Shown here: positions 20,049-33,400 of the stretch, piece by piece
How the letters are laid out: every line of letters begins with the position of its first letter
Numbering within the stretch: position 1 is the stretch's first letter
Assembly (NCBI GenBank): GCA_003339415.1
Contig: PDHQ01000006.1
Location: 62,001-126,000 of the forward strand
Reading direction: 5' to 3'
Length of the DNA: 64,000 nt
Source: Ophiocordyceps camponoti-saundersi (nom. inval.)
Lineage: Eukaryota; Ascomycota; Sordariomycetes; Hypocreales; Ophiocordycipitaceae
The notes under the pieces: generated by a model
What the model was told of the DNA's origin: nothing
Databases searched by the model: none
Seen by the model: only the letters and a program-made list of their open reading frames with translations
Translations under genes and position numbers: made by a program

Positions 20049-22532
20049 ATGGTCACAAGCTGTTGGAGCACCGGCTTCCTAGCGCTGACGACATGTCTTG
20101 TCTCATTCTGGCCCGGAACGGATGCAAACCCTGGCTTCAACTGGCAGATGGACCGGGGACAAGCATACGGCTACGTATTCGTCGATGCTTCCACGCACAC
20201 TTATCCAGGCTATTTCAGGGGCCAGGGCGGCATCGGACTCACCTTCGAAGACTCTACCGCCCCGAGCGGCGCAGCCTGGCTTTTCAACAACTGGGCTCAA
20301 TGGGAGTCGAACTGGTTCACGGTTCATCGCGACTTGGACGGCTTCCCTCCCTCTGCTTGGCGGAACGGCACGTGGATTTACCAGGTTCAACTGTCGCCGC
20401 AGATCGTCGCTCAGCCTACGCAATGGCCGCGACCGTCTCGGGTAGAGGATGAACCGAAGGCGATGGGAGGCATATACTGGACGCAGATCTATGCCTTCAC
20501 CCTTGTTAGCGAGAGTCATCCGGGGAAAGTGTGGCAGCGTAACGCGGACTTTGATCCTAGATGGTCTAATTACGGCATTACCGTCTCGCAGCATCACTTC
20601 TTCGGGAGTCAGGCGTCATCGGCTCGTCACGTCGCTAAGGAATTCATCAAAGACCTAACTGGACCGCACAATGCCGCTCTGAAGTCTCATGAACAACAAG
20701 TTCTCCGAGTGCTGATGGATTGGGACGTCCAGGCCGAGCCTGAACGCGATCTGCCATTGATTCGCTCCAAGGGCGGTAAGACGAGTCTCTGCTCGACTTA
20801 CAAGTCTTTACTGACGGCTACGTGAAAGTCCCTGTGGTTGACATGTTCAGTAATTGCGACTGGTCCAAGCTTGGCTGGCCTAGGGACTTGCAGATAGCGC
20901 TGTATTCAGGCCTTCCAACAAACGAACAGTGTATAGAGGTGAGGAATGGGCATACCAAGCACCCGGTGAGAGGATATGATGATCAAAAGAACCCCTGCAC
21001 CATGATCAAGGTAGTGATCCTCGAGTCGACGGTGGAAGGGTTTTTCAACGCGTCGAATCGTGAGTTGCGAGCTTCACAGCGCTGTCGAAGGCTGTTCTGA
21101 CGCTTCAAGGTCATAGCTTCACCTAAAGCTCTCAAACCCAGGCATCTGATATACAGCTCACAATCCGACGTCTTTCTCTGCGATGATCTCGACGGACATT
21201 CTTGTACCGGCACTAGAGCTCCTAGTGGCCGATGTGGTAAGGTCTTGTTGACTGGAGTTGAGCCCAAGTTACCGTGCGTCTGACGCTTCTATCAAGTCAA
21301 GGTTCCCGAGACATTCAGAGGAAAGGTCTCTTCAGTGCGACCGCAGAGAATCTCTGGCAAATGCATCTTTTACGTGTAAGTTCCACGGGGTTCTCAAGGA
21401 CGGCGCAGTCGTTGATGCTCAACCTTGTCCTTTGGTCTTTAGTGGCCAAGGCTGTACAGGCCACAGTCAGGTGGCCTCTTATCCGGGTCGTCGCCTCTTC
21501 TCCTTCTTTGAAAATAAGATACAGTCCATTCGTTGCACCGGCGATGGTGGACTTGAACGAAGCCGATTTGATAACTGGACTTGGTCAAGTCAGACGCGGC
21601 AGAATCTCTGCCAGCACGTCTACGAACTATGGTTCTACATAAAGCTGTCTCCTGGAGTTTATTCGGTCGCCCTGCACTTCAACGGCTTCTTTGAGCATTG
21701 GCAGGTTCCTGTGCTGATGAACGTCGTCAGCCCGGCTACTCCAGAGGGATTTGATTGGCATAGGATTGATATTAAAGAGGTTTTCCACTCTTTTCCGGTT
21801 CCCATGAAACAACTCACGGGCAAGGTGCAACTTGAGGCCAAGGCGGTTCAAGGAGAGGCGCCCAAGATCATCGGTATGTCATGATTTGCTCTGGAACTGC
21901 TTCAGATGGAGGGGATACGAGCTGACGTTTGCACGTAGACACGAAACTGGTTGCCCGATGTAATGAGTCTGACATAACTCTCTGGATGGAAAGGTTCAAG
22001 AGTACCGAGAAGAGTGTCACGGTTCAGAAACCCCTTACCGCTGAGTGGACATACAACATCACCGCGGATGACTGGGCTCCAATCGAGCCATGCAGCTATT
22101 TCCAGCAACTGAACGCCACAGTTTACTTCACAAGCAGGACCATGAACGAGATATACGCCACATTCGGCAGCCAAAGCTTCCTCGTGGTTCGAAAGCCTCG
22201 TCCACGAACTTCCTACACTGTCGAGATCGACCTGGAAAGTTCGTACAACTCGACGGTTGTGTCGCCGGCTACCGTCAACCGCATGTGGCTAGGCAACGAG
22301 GGAGGAGACATTGGGGTTGCGATTGAGAGTAAGTTGATACGCGTTCGAAAAGAAACAGGTTCAGAACTGACAGGGCTTCCCTCGTGATCAAGAGATCAAA
22401 CTAAGCGCTCTTTGTACCGGTTCGTCTGCTACGTATCATCTTGTAATTGGGAGGGATCATGATGTGTGGCTCATGGACCAACGGGAATGGGACTTGGCTA
22501 TAAAGCCTACGGCATGGAAGAGGGGAAAGTGA
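20049..22532 (+). CDS. Secreted protein with heat-labile-enterotoxin-A-like ADP-ribosyltransferase fold, probably altered active site
   Basis: Multi-exon gene: exon 1 20049..20775, exon 2 from 20829 to about 21057, further exons near 21118-21237, 21260-21873, 21938-22330, and a last one to about 22532. A signal peptide occupies about residues 1-26. Residues 40-165 follow the layout of LT/cholera toxin A chains: a first strand ending in GG, the text WIYQVQ, an E-D-E motif at about 133-135 matching the catalytic ExE, then MGGIYWTQIYAF matching the ALGGIPxSQIYGW block. The Arg of the R-S-E NAD-binding triad appears to be Val in the first strand, and the STS strand is not recognisable, so catalysis is doubtful. 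About 500 further residues with many Cys and NxT sites are of unknown fold. Such proteins are expanded in insect-pathogenic Hypocreales. Later exon edges are approximate. Confidence 0.6.
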
Positions 22533-23030
22533 GCATCACTCGTGACAAGTAGGTGTTCAACTTCTAATACGACTCTGTATCAGCTGTAAGAGGAGAAGGT
22601 ATCACTGCTCGTAAACGACTGCTTCTGCCACGCTTTCATGAGGCCAAGCATGGGCTTCACTGACACAATCCTTGTTACTACCGAGGACATGGTTCCCATT
22701 CTATCATCTGTCTGATAACCTATAAACGCATATATCGTACTCGGCATGAATCCAGCTTCACTGCTACAAGGAACTCATACGGATTTCCAGCAGACACTCC
22801 ACAAAGCTTGGCACATTGATACTCTATATCCCCTCCCCTCGACCTAATCCGGGCCTTAACGCCGTTGCCTATGTCTCGCTCGAAACATCGTGAGCACTAT
22901 AGCCGGCCCTAACGCCGCTGCGGCTGCCTGACCATCTGGCATTATACCCGCCCCTTGCCTCGCTCCGGCTCACACACCAGGCCCCGTGTAAGCGCATCAA
23001 CACCGTCCAGGCTCGAAAACCGACGCTCTC
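22533..23030. other. Intergenic between two co-oriented secreted-protein genes
   Basis: About 500 bases that serve as 3' end of the enterotoxin-like gene and promoter of the next. No gene seen. Confidence 0.5.
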
Positions 23031-24460
23031 ATGCATGCAATGATCATCGGCGCCCTCATCCTTTCCCTCTCTGTAGCAGCTTGTGCCACCTCTCTCGGCA
23101 AGCGAGCTGATGATTACATGGGCGACGGCTGGGCCGAAAGGATCATCAAGGAACTCAGGAGACAGAGATCACTGGGACAGGCGGGCAGCGTGCAATGGAC
23201 GGCAGCCAGCGTCGACTACAGCAACCCTCCGCGGTCTGACCATCGGGCGATGGAATCAACCTGCTTCGCCAACGTCTGGCGCTGCAACCCAACTTTCTTC
23301 CTCGTTCGCCAGAAGATGGTCCCTTCATACACGGAGCAGGGCCTGAAATGGGTTCTCCAACCGCAGAGTGAGTGTCCTCGTTTCGAGTATAACGACGGTA
23401 GGATCCTATCAAACTACGACACCCTGCCCAAGCTCCTCCCGGCCGATCAGCAGCCGGATGATGGTTGGTCCCATTGCTACCAGAAACGCTGGTACGTCAG
23501 CAAGCTCATCGTATCGGATCCGCGCGTCAACGTCACCGTCACCGTCAACAGGGACGTCTCGCTGCGGAACGAGGATAGGTGGCATGTTGCTGAGATCGTG
23601 GCGCAAAAGAGCACCGCCGTCTTGGACCAGACCTTGGACGGTTGGGATTTGCAGGTGACCTTGTCTGGGAAGGGGAAAGTTATTCATCCCGTTGGTGCCA
23701 CTGGCAGTCTGGGGCTTTCCGTCTCGTCTGGCATGTCACATCAGAGGATCACATCGAAGGCTTATACTGAGTCTGTGGTGTTGAGAAAGACGTGCAGACC
23801 TTGGAGGAACTGCTACATAGGTCGGTCTCGCCGTTCCGAGAGTCTCTATACTGACATGAACAACGAACGCCCTTCCAAGAGGCCATCTTGGCAATCCCAG
23901 CTCATCCGGCTGAACAGGGCGAGAAAGTTTACTGACCATCTACACCGTCACACACAGAGACATGGACTCTCCACGCCAGCATCGTCAGCCACTGCGCCCG
24001 GCGCTCGTACATCAACTGCGGTACTGGCGACGTCGACGTCTGCGCATGGAGACCCCTAAACAAAGACTACTCAACGCAGCCCCGGATCCCGCGTCATGCC
24101 TGGACCACGTGCAAGCAGTTTGACAGATTCGTCGATGATAAATGTCGAGCACGATATGTGCAGCCCCAAGATCCAGTGCTATACTCGCATCAAGGCGACA
24201 CCGAGATGCAAGTCGATTGCAGCAGGCGTCACTACTGTCGTCTCGAGAAGCGGGAAGAAGGCCTTTACGCCGTCACCGGCGAACCGGTCTCGGCCTGCGA
24301 GGCGAAGACGCCCATCCTACAAGACGGGAACAAGCCGGTCTTTGTCACCGTCTTCTACTCGACTGACATTAGCAGCGGCCTGGGTCGAAGGAACGAATCG
24401 CTGAATGAGGATATGGTATCTGAGGATGACGAGTTTGAGATTCTGCGCGTCTCCTCTTGA
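23031..24460 (+). CDS. Large secreted protein with Kex2 propeptide site, function unknown
   Basis: Two exons, 23031..23820 and 23958..24460, give an intact 430-residue frame, with a GTCGGT donor that is weak but in phase. The N-terminus is a signal peptide (MHAMIIGALILSLSVAACA) followed at about residue 24 by SLGKR, a likely Kex2 cut. The mature protein is rich in Cys, Trp and beta-strand text, including VNVTVTVNRDVSL and WTLHASIVSHC, with a Glu/Asp-rich end. I do not recognise a domain. It sits 0.5 kb behind the enterotoxin-A-like gene on the same strand, similar in size and secretory character, so the two could be co-regulated; that is inference. Confidence 0.6.
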
Positions 24461-25057
24461 CACGCTGTTTGGTGCCGAGTTTATGCTGCGTTCTTTCACC
24501 TGTGTTGTAGGTAGCATATGTATGTATGGGCGTGAAAGGCAGCTTTTGCCTGAAGCCTACTCGTATAGAACTTGTATTATACCTTATTCTTCAACCGCAA
24601 ACTTGATGATAGAATACTGCTGCTACCGACTTACACTCGACGCAACATGTTGAGGCTAGGCATCCTCAAGACACGAGAATAACCAGAACAAGGAACAACT
24701 CGGCAAAAATGAAGACATGTTACACTGGTTAGTACAACAAAGAAAAGAGACGAACCCAAAGGTTGTTCTCGCGTCGTCCAGTGGCGTGCTATTCTAGATC
24801 AAGCCCGAATGTCCAACTATATTCAAGATGCCCAATTCCGTCCAACAGCAGCAACTTCAGCCTTGGTAAGCCAAGAAAGACCTCCTGTTGAAAAGGATTG
24901 CAGAGTGTCCGAAAGACACTCAATAGATCGACAAGACACGCGTGCTACACAAGTGCAGACACGACCTTCACAAACACCAGGGCAGATACGTTTGAAATCT
25001 TTAATCCTGAGAACCCCCCTTCTTCTTTTCATCACTCCAGGACCACACATGGCTGGG
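24461..25057. other. Intergenic between convergent genes
   Basis: No supported coding sequence; 3' flanks of the 23 kb gene and of the minus-strand gene that follows. Confidence 0.45.
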
Positions 25058-26880
25058 TTAGGAGAGCAGGGCCGAGTGCGGAAGTCGCAAGGGAGGGACC
25101 TCGTTGACGCACTCACGTTCCCCGAAGGAGACAACATAACAGGAGGTGTTTTGCGGAGACTTGAGCGAGGAGATATAGTTCGACTCGCTCTCGATGTGCA
25201 GTTCGTTGTTGTACTTGCGGTAGAATAACTGCATGATTTTTCTCGTCTGTGTGGTTGTACATGTTGGTGGCAACGAGAGGCCACGTCCGAAGAAGACGCA
25301 TCTTCCACTCCAGAGACGGCACTGGTAGGATATGTCGATATTCGGAAGACTCTCGTTGTTTTTTTTTCCCTTTTTCTTCTTCCCCAAACGATATATTCAA
25401 GATGCCCAAGCCGGCCTATAAAATCCAAAAAGGGGTCACAGAAACCCCCCGAAGACCAGGAAATCGCCGGCTATTGGACTTGGCTGGGAAATATGTCGGG
25501 AACCTGAGGCGTCAAGGCAGCGGTTATTGACGGGGTGGATGTACTGCGTGTTGACTTCCAAGAACCTGACCTCCGACTCTCAATTGTAGGGAAGGGATGA
25601 ATAGGGAAAATTAGGTGAAGGATTGTCTAGTCAAGACAGGATAACTGAGGACACGAGCTGGGAAAGCTCCCCTTCGGCGACAGACAAATGGATGCTCTCA
25701 ACCAGAGGTGAATCGATCAAAGCCTGCTCTCTCGCTTTGTAGTAAAGGGCAAGCTCTGCTCTTTACCCTTCGGTTTTTCGCGGCTGCGGCCAACATTCGT
25801 CCTCCTCCTGCTTGGTCGACGATGCATCGATGAGTATGTGGGTGACCGTTGGGAGGCAGGGATTTAGTTGGTAGTCGACCTGGACAGGATTCCGTCACGA
25901 GCATGAAGTATATAAAGACGTTGGGGGGTTGGACATTGGCTGCGATGGTGATGTTTCCGTATATCAAATTCAAGTCTGTCCGGATAACAGCGAATCGAGA
26001 GAAAGGTTCAAAAACCACGAGCAAGTAAAGAGAGGCATTTCGTTCCTTTTTTTCGAGGAAGGGGAAGCGAAAGAAATATCTCTTTGGAGAAAACCACCTG
26101 GAAGATGGTAGCTGCTTGGGATTCTCGCAGATTCTTCGATTCTCAGACGAAAAGTGCCGTGCTATATGGAGGTCTTGAATGGCGAGATGCTCATGTTCCC
26201 TCAGCTGGGTGCTAAACCTTTTGCACCGCCGTTGTGAAGGAGAGAGCATGTGCTTTGTCCTCCGCTGATGGTCCAGCAGAGTACGACGCGAGGTTCTCGC
26301 CTGCTCCAGCCTGGTCCTCAATGTCTTCGCACAGGAGTGTTGTCATATGAGAGGGACGTATTGTTGAAGACATAAAGCTGCCAACATATCGAATCATCTT
26401 CCTCTCTCAGTGATTTGCTGTCATCGTCGTTATTGTTGTTATCGGCGAACTTGCAGGCGAGGGAGACGAATGGTCTTCTCATCTTCTTCGGCCCGTATGT
26501 GAATGTAGGTCTTGTATTGACGCCCACCACCACCGAAGCAGTCTGTTGCAAGCGCCTCAGAGAGTCAGGAGAGTCGGCTGGAAGTTGACACCTGAACCTC
26601 CACTCCTCCCTGAGCGTTTCGCTGCCTTTCTTCCCAACAATTGATCTGTCCAGTTGCCTCTGCTATCGAAAGACAGCCGCGCGAAGAACTCAGTGGGTTG
26701 CCGTCTTCGTTGAGGCGATCAACAGTCATGCTGGGGCAAGGATGCGCTGCGAATGAGCCATCCAGCAGAGACCACGAAGACGGTTGAGGGACGGCCGCGA
26801 CGGTAATCTGACCAGAAGAGACTGCCGTTTCCCCCCCCACGATAGGATCGCCAGGCGGTGAGTTTTCGAGGCTGCTGTGC
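25058..26880 (-). CDS. Probable secreted or extracytosolic protein, multi-exon, structure only partly resolved
   Basis: Two segments look truly coding. At complement(about 26880..26592) and complement(26542..26320) a 49-base intron with donor GTGTCA, a CTCCTGAC branch point and acceptor CAACAG joins in phase 0; the frame contains several Cys and an NNTS glycosylation site. At complement(about 25387..25058) a frame with strong C/G third-position bias contains CRLWSGRC, FYRKYNNELHIES and NTSCYVV and ends in TAA. A middle segment near 25860-26140 (NASLYLLVVFE, YGNITIAAN) may link them. I could not find the start codon or signal peptide with confidence. A run of eight G near 26831-26838 sits where two frames meet and could hide an indel. 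It could be one gene or two. Confidence 0.4.
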
Positions 26881-28264
26881 AGAAGACGCGGTGGCCGATG
26901 TAAGGGCCTTTCGTGTCTTCTTTTCCTCCTTGTTCTGGCCCTTTTGAGCCGCGAACTGTTGTTGCTGGCCCGACTGTAGCTGGGCCATGACGAGATAGCT
27001 CCATGGCGAGGAGCAAGTTAGACGAGGCTTCTGTCCAAGATGGATGAAGCCGACATGATATGATGTGATGACTCGCTCAACAAGAGAAGATGAGGACGCG
27101 GAGAGAAGCGTCTAGTGATTGATGGGGCATGTGTCGGTTGTTCCATAGTGAAGTGGTGATTTGCCTGCCGAAGCAAGAGGATGAATCGGGAGAGTACGGC
27201 GGCTATATATAACAATGCTGAAGCGACGATGACTTCGAAACGATACGTCTCACTCTCTCGCACGAGATTCCGAGAGCGGGAGTTTTCCCTGCTTTTCTTG
27301 TCTGACAGCATGAGAGACAGCATTACCCGAGAAGTACACGATTCCTTGGCCGAGACGTCGTACGGAATATGACCAGGGAAGAAGAAAAGGCACACGCGAG
27401 CCAAGCAAGATAACGAGATGGACACGAAGACCAACGGCTACTTGCCTCACACATAGATACCGTGGCCACCACCTTTTCTCGTCATTCTTCTGTACGTGTA
27501 CGCAGGTCAGACATGAGTCCCTCGATTCTCATCCCTTACGCCCCTATCTGACGTTACCCAAGCCGCCGCAAGTTCAGAGAACCGTGGACGAATCGCAGAA
27601 GCATCATAGTCAAACAAAGCTGCTGTGCAACGCGCAAACGATACGCGACCCTCGAGCGTCTCTCCCGACGTCATACCCGTCACAAGCCGCAGTGGAAACG
27701 GTGTGTCTCGACGACCAATCAAACTTGTAGCACGCGGCGGAATGGCGAAGCGAAGATGGAGAGGGCACCTATGGTTTGCCTTGACCATGTCGTGGCACCG
27801 GCATATGGTTTCGAATGACGGTGGCGAGGAGGGGGTTTGCTATCGTCTGGTGGATGCCGACGCTTTTCTACGGACCGTTCTGGACAAGCCTTTTCGTGGA
27901 GATGGCGAGGCGAGGAGATGATTGTGATGCTTCTGTCGCGGCGAACTCGGGTGTGTAAGAAGATGGTCTGTCGCGCAATACATCCAGCCGAGACTGCATC
28001 AACGCCAAGCCCAGATCGTTCGCAGCATCTTCATGAAGTCACGTAAAGCATCCTGACCGAGTCACTCATTGCCTACGCTGAAGACGAGCGAGGATGAACA
28101 GAGACGTTGAACGAGGTTGAAGCATCTTGAGCTGGCGACAGAGAGATTATGGCTTACGAATCTACGGATCAATCTGCCCTTCTCCCGGACCGCACGGAGC
28201 CTTCCTATCCGTCGCCCGGCCGGCCCTAGGAAAAATTCTCTTCCTCTTCTAATCTAATCAGCAA
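26881..28264. other. Intergenic, divergent promoter region
   Basis: Includes a TATATATA-like element near 27204-27212 (minus-strand sense) and the upstream region of the dehydrogenase gene. Overlapping open frames lack support. Confidence 0.45.
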
Positions 28265-29194
28265 ATGGCCTCCAAAGTCTTCATCGTGACCGGTGCCAGT
28301 AGAGGCATCGGCCTGGCTGTCGCACGACATCTGCTCAGCCAATCCCACAAGGTCATCTTGGCCGCGCGATCCGAGGAGCCGCTCCGAGCCCTTCGGCAAT
28401 CGCATCCCACCCAGGTCGACTATGTCGCCGGCGATATCACCAACCCTCATGTGCGTCCTACTGTCTTGTCTCCCCTTCATCCAGCACGCGACTGATGTCT
28501 TACCTATCCAGGTGGCAGGTGAGCTTGCCGACCGCGCTGTGCAATCCTTTGGCAGCATCGACGGCATCGTCATCAGCCACGGTGTCCTGGACCCTCGTCG
28601 CATCGACAGTTCCACCGTAGACGAGTGGAAGCACGTCTACGACGTCAATGTCTTCAGCTGCCTAGCTATGGTACTTACACAACACCCGATCAGAGCAAAA
28701 AAATTGCGAGGCTGACGGGTGTCTGGGCAGGCCAAGGCCGGTATCACGGAACTGCGCAAGTCCAAGGGTTGCGTCGTATGGGTGTCATCAGGCGCCGCAG
28801 CTAAGCCGTACAAGGCCTGGGCAGCGTATGGCTCGTCCAAAGCCGCCGTCAACGCCATATCAGCCCATCTCGCCGTCGAAGAGCCCGACGTGACCAGCAT
28901 CGCCGTAGCCCCAGGCCGGGTAGACACGGACATGCAGGCCGTGATACGCAATGCCGGGAAAGATGGTATGGATAAGGCGCAATATGACAGCTTCGTCGAG
29001 GCCTTTCAACAAGGCAAGCTCCTGAAGCCCGAGCAGCCGGGTCATGTCATTGCCAAGCTCGCCGCTCGCCCGCGCAAAGAGCTCAGTGGCAGTTTTCTCA
29101 AGTATGCTTCGATGTACGCCACTGTAATTGACGGAAAAGCTACTGACGAGAAAACAGTTGGAACGCACCCGAGCTGGCCGAGTATCAAGATTGA
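28265..29194 (+). CDS. Short-chain dehydrogenase/reductase
   Basis: Four exons (28265..28450, 28512..28670, 28731..29101, 29158..29194) give an intact 250-residue frame. It has the classical SDR layout: TGASRGIG cofactor loop at about 9-16, an acidic/Arg second strand (AARSEE) consistent with NADP(H) use, a catalytic Ser in VSSGAAA, and YGSSK for the Tyr/Lys pair. The C-terminus FLNWNAPELAEYQ matches a subfamily that includes yeast YIR035C/YIR036C-type reductases. The substrate is unknown. The last 37-base exon is supported by the conserved LNWN text, which only appears after splicing. Confidence 0.93.
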
Positions 29195-30477
29195 CCATTC
29201 AATTGATGTGACTATGGTTTGCAGCTGAGTTAGCACATGTGCAGGCCAAAAAAAAAGTGTAACAATTAGAAGAAAATTCAGATGCACAATCAGTCGAAAG
29301 ATGAAAAGCTCTTATGTTGCTCCACATGCGTGATTCGGTATTAGCATGGAATAAGTTGTATCATCACCTGCACGTCAAGAAAATTGAAGAAACATAGTTT
29401 GCCTTACCTACGTGGAGGCATCTCACGACCGGGGAAGCCGGGGGTCTGTCGGTCGTCAGCACATGAATCACTGCCGAGATTCTGCAGCTCGCAAAAAAAG
29501 GAAGAAAGCGCTCAGGCTATCGAAAAGAAGAAGGTTTCCGTCATGAAAAAAAAATCGGTATTTGATAGCACCTGATAGCAAAAGGCATCACGGCGCGTGT
29601 CGGTGGGCAAGACGTGATCGCAGGTGAAGACTTACCCATCTTGGAACTACGTCTGGTCAAAACCCGAATTAGCTTCACTGCCTGCGCAGCTCAAGGCTGA
29701 GGTGATCGGTGTGGGGAAAAGGAAAGATTCAGAGGGTCTTTTTGGCTTTGAAGACGGTGTCTATCACCACGAGAGGACCAAAGGCCTCCTCTGCCTGGGG
29801 CGACAACTTGACTCATCATGGAATCGACGGCGGCAAAGCGCCGAGCGTAGGGGTACTTTACCTTTTGTAGTGTTTCTTTCTCTTCTTGCTGATTAGGTAG
29901 TTCTCCTTCTTCCACGAGAAAGACGCAGAGAAGACGCCCGCCAGTGGAGGACGAGTACGGAGTTATGTGGTAGGTAGAAGACAGGAGAGGCTGGCAGTTT
30001 TTGGGAGAGTTTTTCTCGTATGTACAGTAAGGTGTCTGTGGTCGCAGGCCACGTGCATATACACGTGAGACACACACATACAAACCTAGGTACATAGGTG
30101 CCGGGCCAAATATAAATACTCGTGAGTTCATAAAGGAAACAACAAGAAACGGGACAACTTCTTCCTCCTTCTTCTCCCCCTTTAGCCAGTCCAGCATGAG
30201 AGAACCTATCAGACCGGCACACGTTATTGGAATCATGCAGGCTTACATACATCCTCGGACCCTATCCCGTTGGTCGGGACAAGGTCAGCTCGTCGAGACT
30301 CAGCCTTCAGCGGTTTAGCCACTTCGCAGGCATGGGAAATGATGATCTTGACCATTGACCCCGCAGTATTCGGACACACATGGATGGGGAAGGTTGTAGA
30401 TATCATGAATCCCATTTGCGTATCATCCACTGATTTCCCGCCTGCCTTGTACGCTTCCAGTCTGACAGAGTACGACA
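29195..30477. other. Intergenic
   Basis: No gene recognised; contains the promoter of the NLR gene. Several frames on the minus strand are open but read like non-coding sequence. Confidence 0.5.
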
Positions 30478-33400
30478 ATGTCGGACACGAAGAAAAAGTA
30501 CACCATCGGTTGGATCTGCGCCATCAACACCGAATACGTCGCTGCCCAGGTCCTCCTAGAAGAGCCACACGATGGGCCTCACTGGATCGACACAAGAGAC
30601 GGGAATAATTACAAGCTCGGCAGCATCAGCAGGCACAATATCGTGGTAGCTACGCTGCCTAAGGGAGACACCGGTACTGCAACGGCGGCGATAGTGACGA
30701 GGGACATGATTTATAGTTTCCCCAACGTCCGCTTCTGTCTCATGGTTGGTATCGGCGGCGGCGCGCCGAGCGAGAAACGCGACATACGGCTGGGAGACGT
30801 CGTCGTCAGCGTCCCTTCTTACCATCAAGAGGCTGGGAATCAGGGCGGTGTGGTTCAGTTCGACTACGGCAAGACGATCGAGAAGAGGTGCTTTCAAAGC
30901 GTACGGTACTTGGACCGACCGCCTCGAGCACTCTTGGCCGCTGTCCAGGGGCTATCTTCGAAACACGAGATATACGGCAACGAAATCGACAAGACGATTC
31001 AAGAGATTCTAGATAGAACGAAAAGGCTTCGCAAGAAATACAGCAGACCGGATGCAGCCACAGATGTACTCTACGCCGTCGACGGCACAATCAAAGACCG
31101 ACCAGAGCGCACCGAAGACGACGACAACCCAGAGGTGCACTACGGCCTCGTCGCGTCGTCCGACACCTTCATGGAAAGCAGCCAAGTGCGCGATCTCCTC
31201 GCCGACGAGCGCGGCGTGCTGTGCTTCGAGATGGAAGCCGCCGGCCTGATGAACAACTTTCCGTGCATCGTCATTCGCGGCATCTGTGACTATTCGGACT
31301 CGCATTGGCGCGAGTACGAGGCGTGGCGGGGATATGCTGCCTTGGCGGCTGCGGCATGCGCTAGGGACTTGATTCTCGAGGTTGTTGCTAGCCAGCTCGA
31401 GGCTGAGAGTGGAATTGGCGAGTTGCTCGGTCAAAGTTAGTTTTGTCGTCTTTCAGAACGTCGTCGTTGTTTCAAAACAAAGTGCTTTACTCTATTAACA
31501 TGACGCTTCTACTGATAGTCAGCGAGGACGTTCGAGAGATCAAAACAACCACGACCAGCACAAACAAGGAGGTTGGAATCATCCGGTAAGACGATAGCAA
31601 CGCTATTCTGACAGCTCTCGAGTCTCATAGGCGGCTCTCGAGTTTCATAGTCCCGGCTAACCTACTTCACACTATTAGCACGGCAATTCTCAACGTCGAC
31701 CAGAAAGCGGTCTTAGATCGGCTCCCCGTTGCAGTAGGCGCCTGCTGGGATTCGTACGCCGACGAGGACAGCCCTCTATGTCTCCCGAACACGCGAATCG
31801 AAGTCATCAGCAAGATCAAGCGATGGGCGGCGAATCCAAAATCCGAGACGGTTTTCTGGTTGAACGGCATGGCGGGAACCGGCAAGTCAACCCTCTGTCG
31901 ATCTATTGCCAAGATCTTCCAAGAGAACGGGAGCCTGGGCGCCAGCTTCTTCTTTAGAAGGGGCGAGGGCGATCGGGGCAATTCCTCTCGATTCTTTACC
32001 ACCGTCGCCGCTCAGCTGGCGAAGACGAGGCCTTTCTTGGCTTCATATATCAAGCAGGCAATTGACGACAACCAGGGCATCTTTGATATGAGCTTGGTAA
32101 TACAGTTTGAGAAGCTTGTCCGGGATCCCCTTCGCGCTCTTACTCCAGACCCGAGGGGGAAGCAACCGATAGTCATCGTCATCGATGCCCTGGATGAGTG
32201 CGAGTATGATCGGAGTGGAAGAGTTAAGCCGATTATTGACATATTTCTTCATGACAAAAGACTGGGTCTCAAAGTCTTGGTCACGAGCCGGCCTGAGTGG
32301 GAGATTCGCCGTGGTTTCCGCCCCCACGAGGATCAATATCAGGATATCATCCTTCACGAAATACCCAGGCCTATCATCGAGCGCGATATCTCAGTCTTCT
32401 TCGACTACATGCTGGCAAGGATTCGTGCGGATAATGAAGAACTAGGACTGTCGGCAGACTGGCCCGGCCCGGATAACACGCAGCGTCTCGTGGATATGTC
32501 GATGCCCCTCTTCATCTATGCCTCAACCATTTGTCGCTTCCTTAATGACTCTAAATGGACTAGTCCCGAGAGGAGACTACAAGAGGTTCTTAAACAGTCC
32601 ATCACGGGTTCGGAATTGAGGCTTGACGCGACTTACTTGACCGTCCTAAGTAAGATCATCGAGGGCTTGCCCGACAAACGGGCAGAAACTGTTCTTGCAG
32701 ACTTTAAAACAATAGTCGGGTCGATCATCACCGTCGCAAGCCCTCTTTCAATAGCCACACTATCGTGCATTCTCTCGGTGGGCCAAGATATCATTAAAAG
32801 CCAGTTATCCATGCTTCACTCGGTCCTGAGCGTGCCGAAATCCGAAACGACTCCCGTGAGGCTCTTTCATATCTCATTCCGCGACTTTCTGCTCAGCGAC
32901 CAGAACAAGTCTCGGTTCCGGATTGACGAGAAGCTAGCCCACAGAGACTTGGCCACCAGCTGCTTGCGTATCATGACAGATTCCCTCAAGAAAGATATTT
33001 GCGGCCTACAACGGCTAGGATTATATGATGCTACTATCGAGAGGAACGAGGTCGATAAAGTCATTCCGTTCGAAGTGCAGTATGCTTGCTTGAACTGGGT
33101 AATTCACCTTCAAGGAGCACGAGAAACTGCGGGCTCGCTTTACGATGATGCATATTCCTTTCTCAAATGCAAGTTTCTTCAATGGATTGAGGCGCTGAGT
33201 TTGACGAGACAGGTTCCGGAAAGTATCAGAATTATCAAAAGACTTCACGCTCCTGTCAAGGTCAGTTTTCAGTTTCGCCCTTGTATGTCAGGGTTGAGAG
33301 GCAACTAACTCTGTTGCAGGCTATGACTATTATACCCGACACCCAATTCTCAGACTTTTTGGATGATGCTCTACATATTCTTCAGAACAACTTTTCCATC

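Noticed and set aside
24809..25428. Long overlapping frames on both strands near 25 kb
   Set aside because: The neighbouring minus-strand frame ending at 25058 has much stronger third-position C/G bias.
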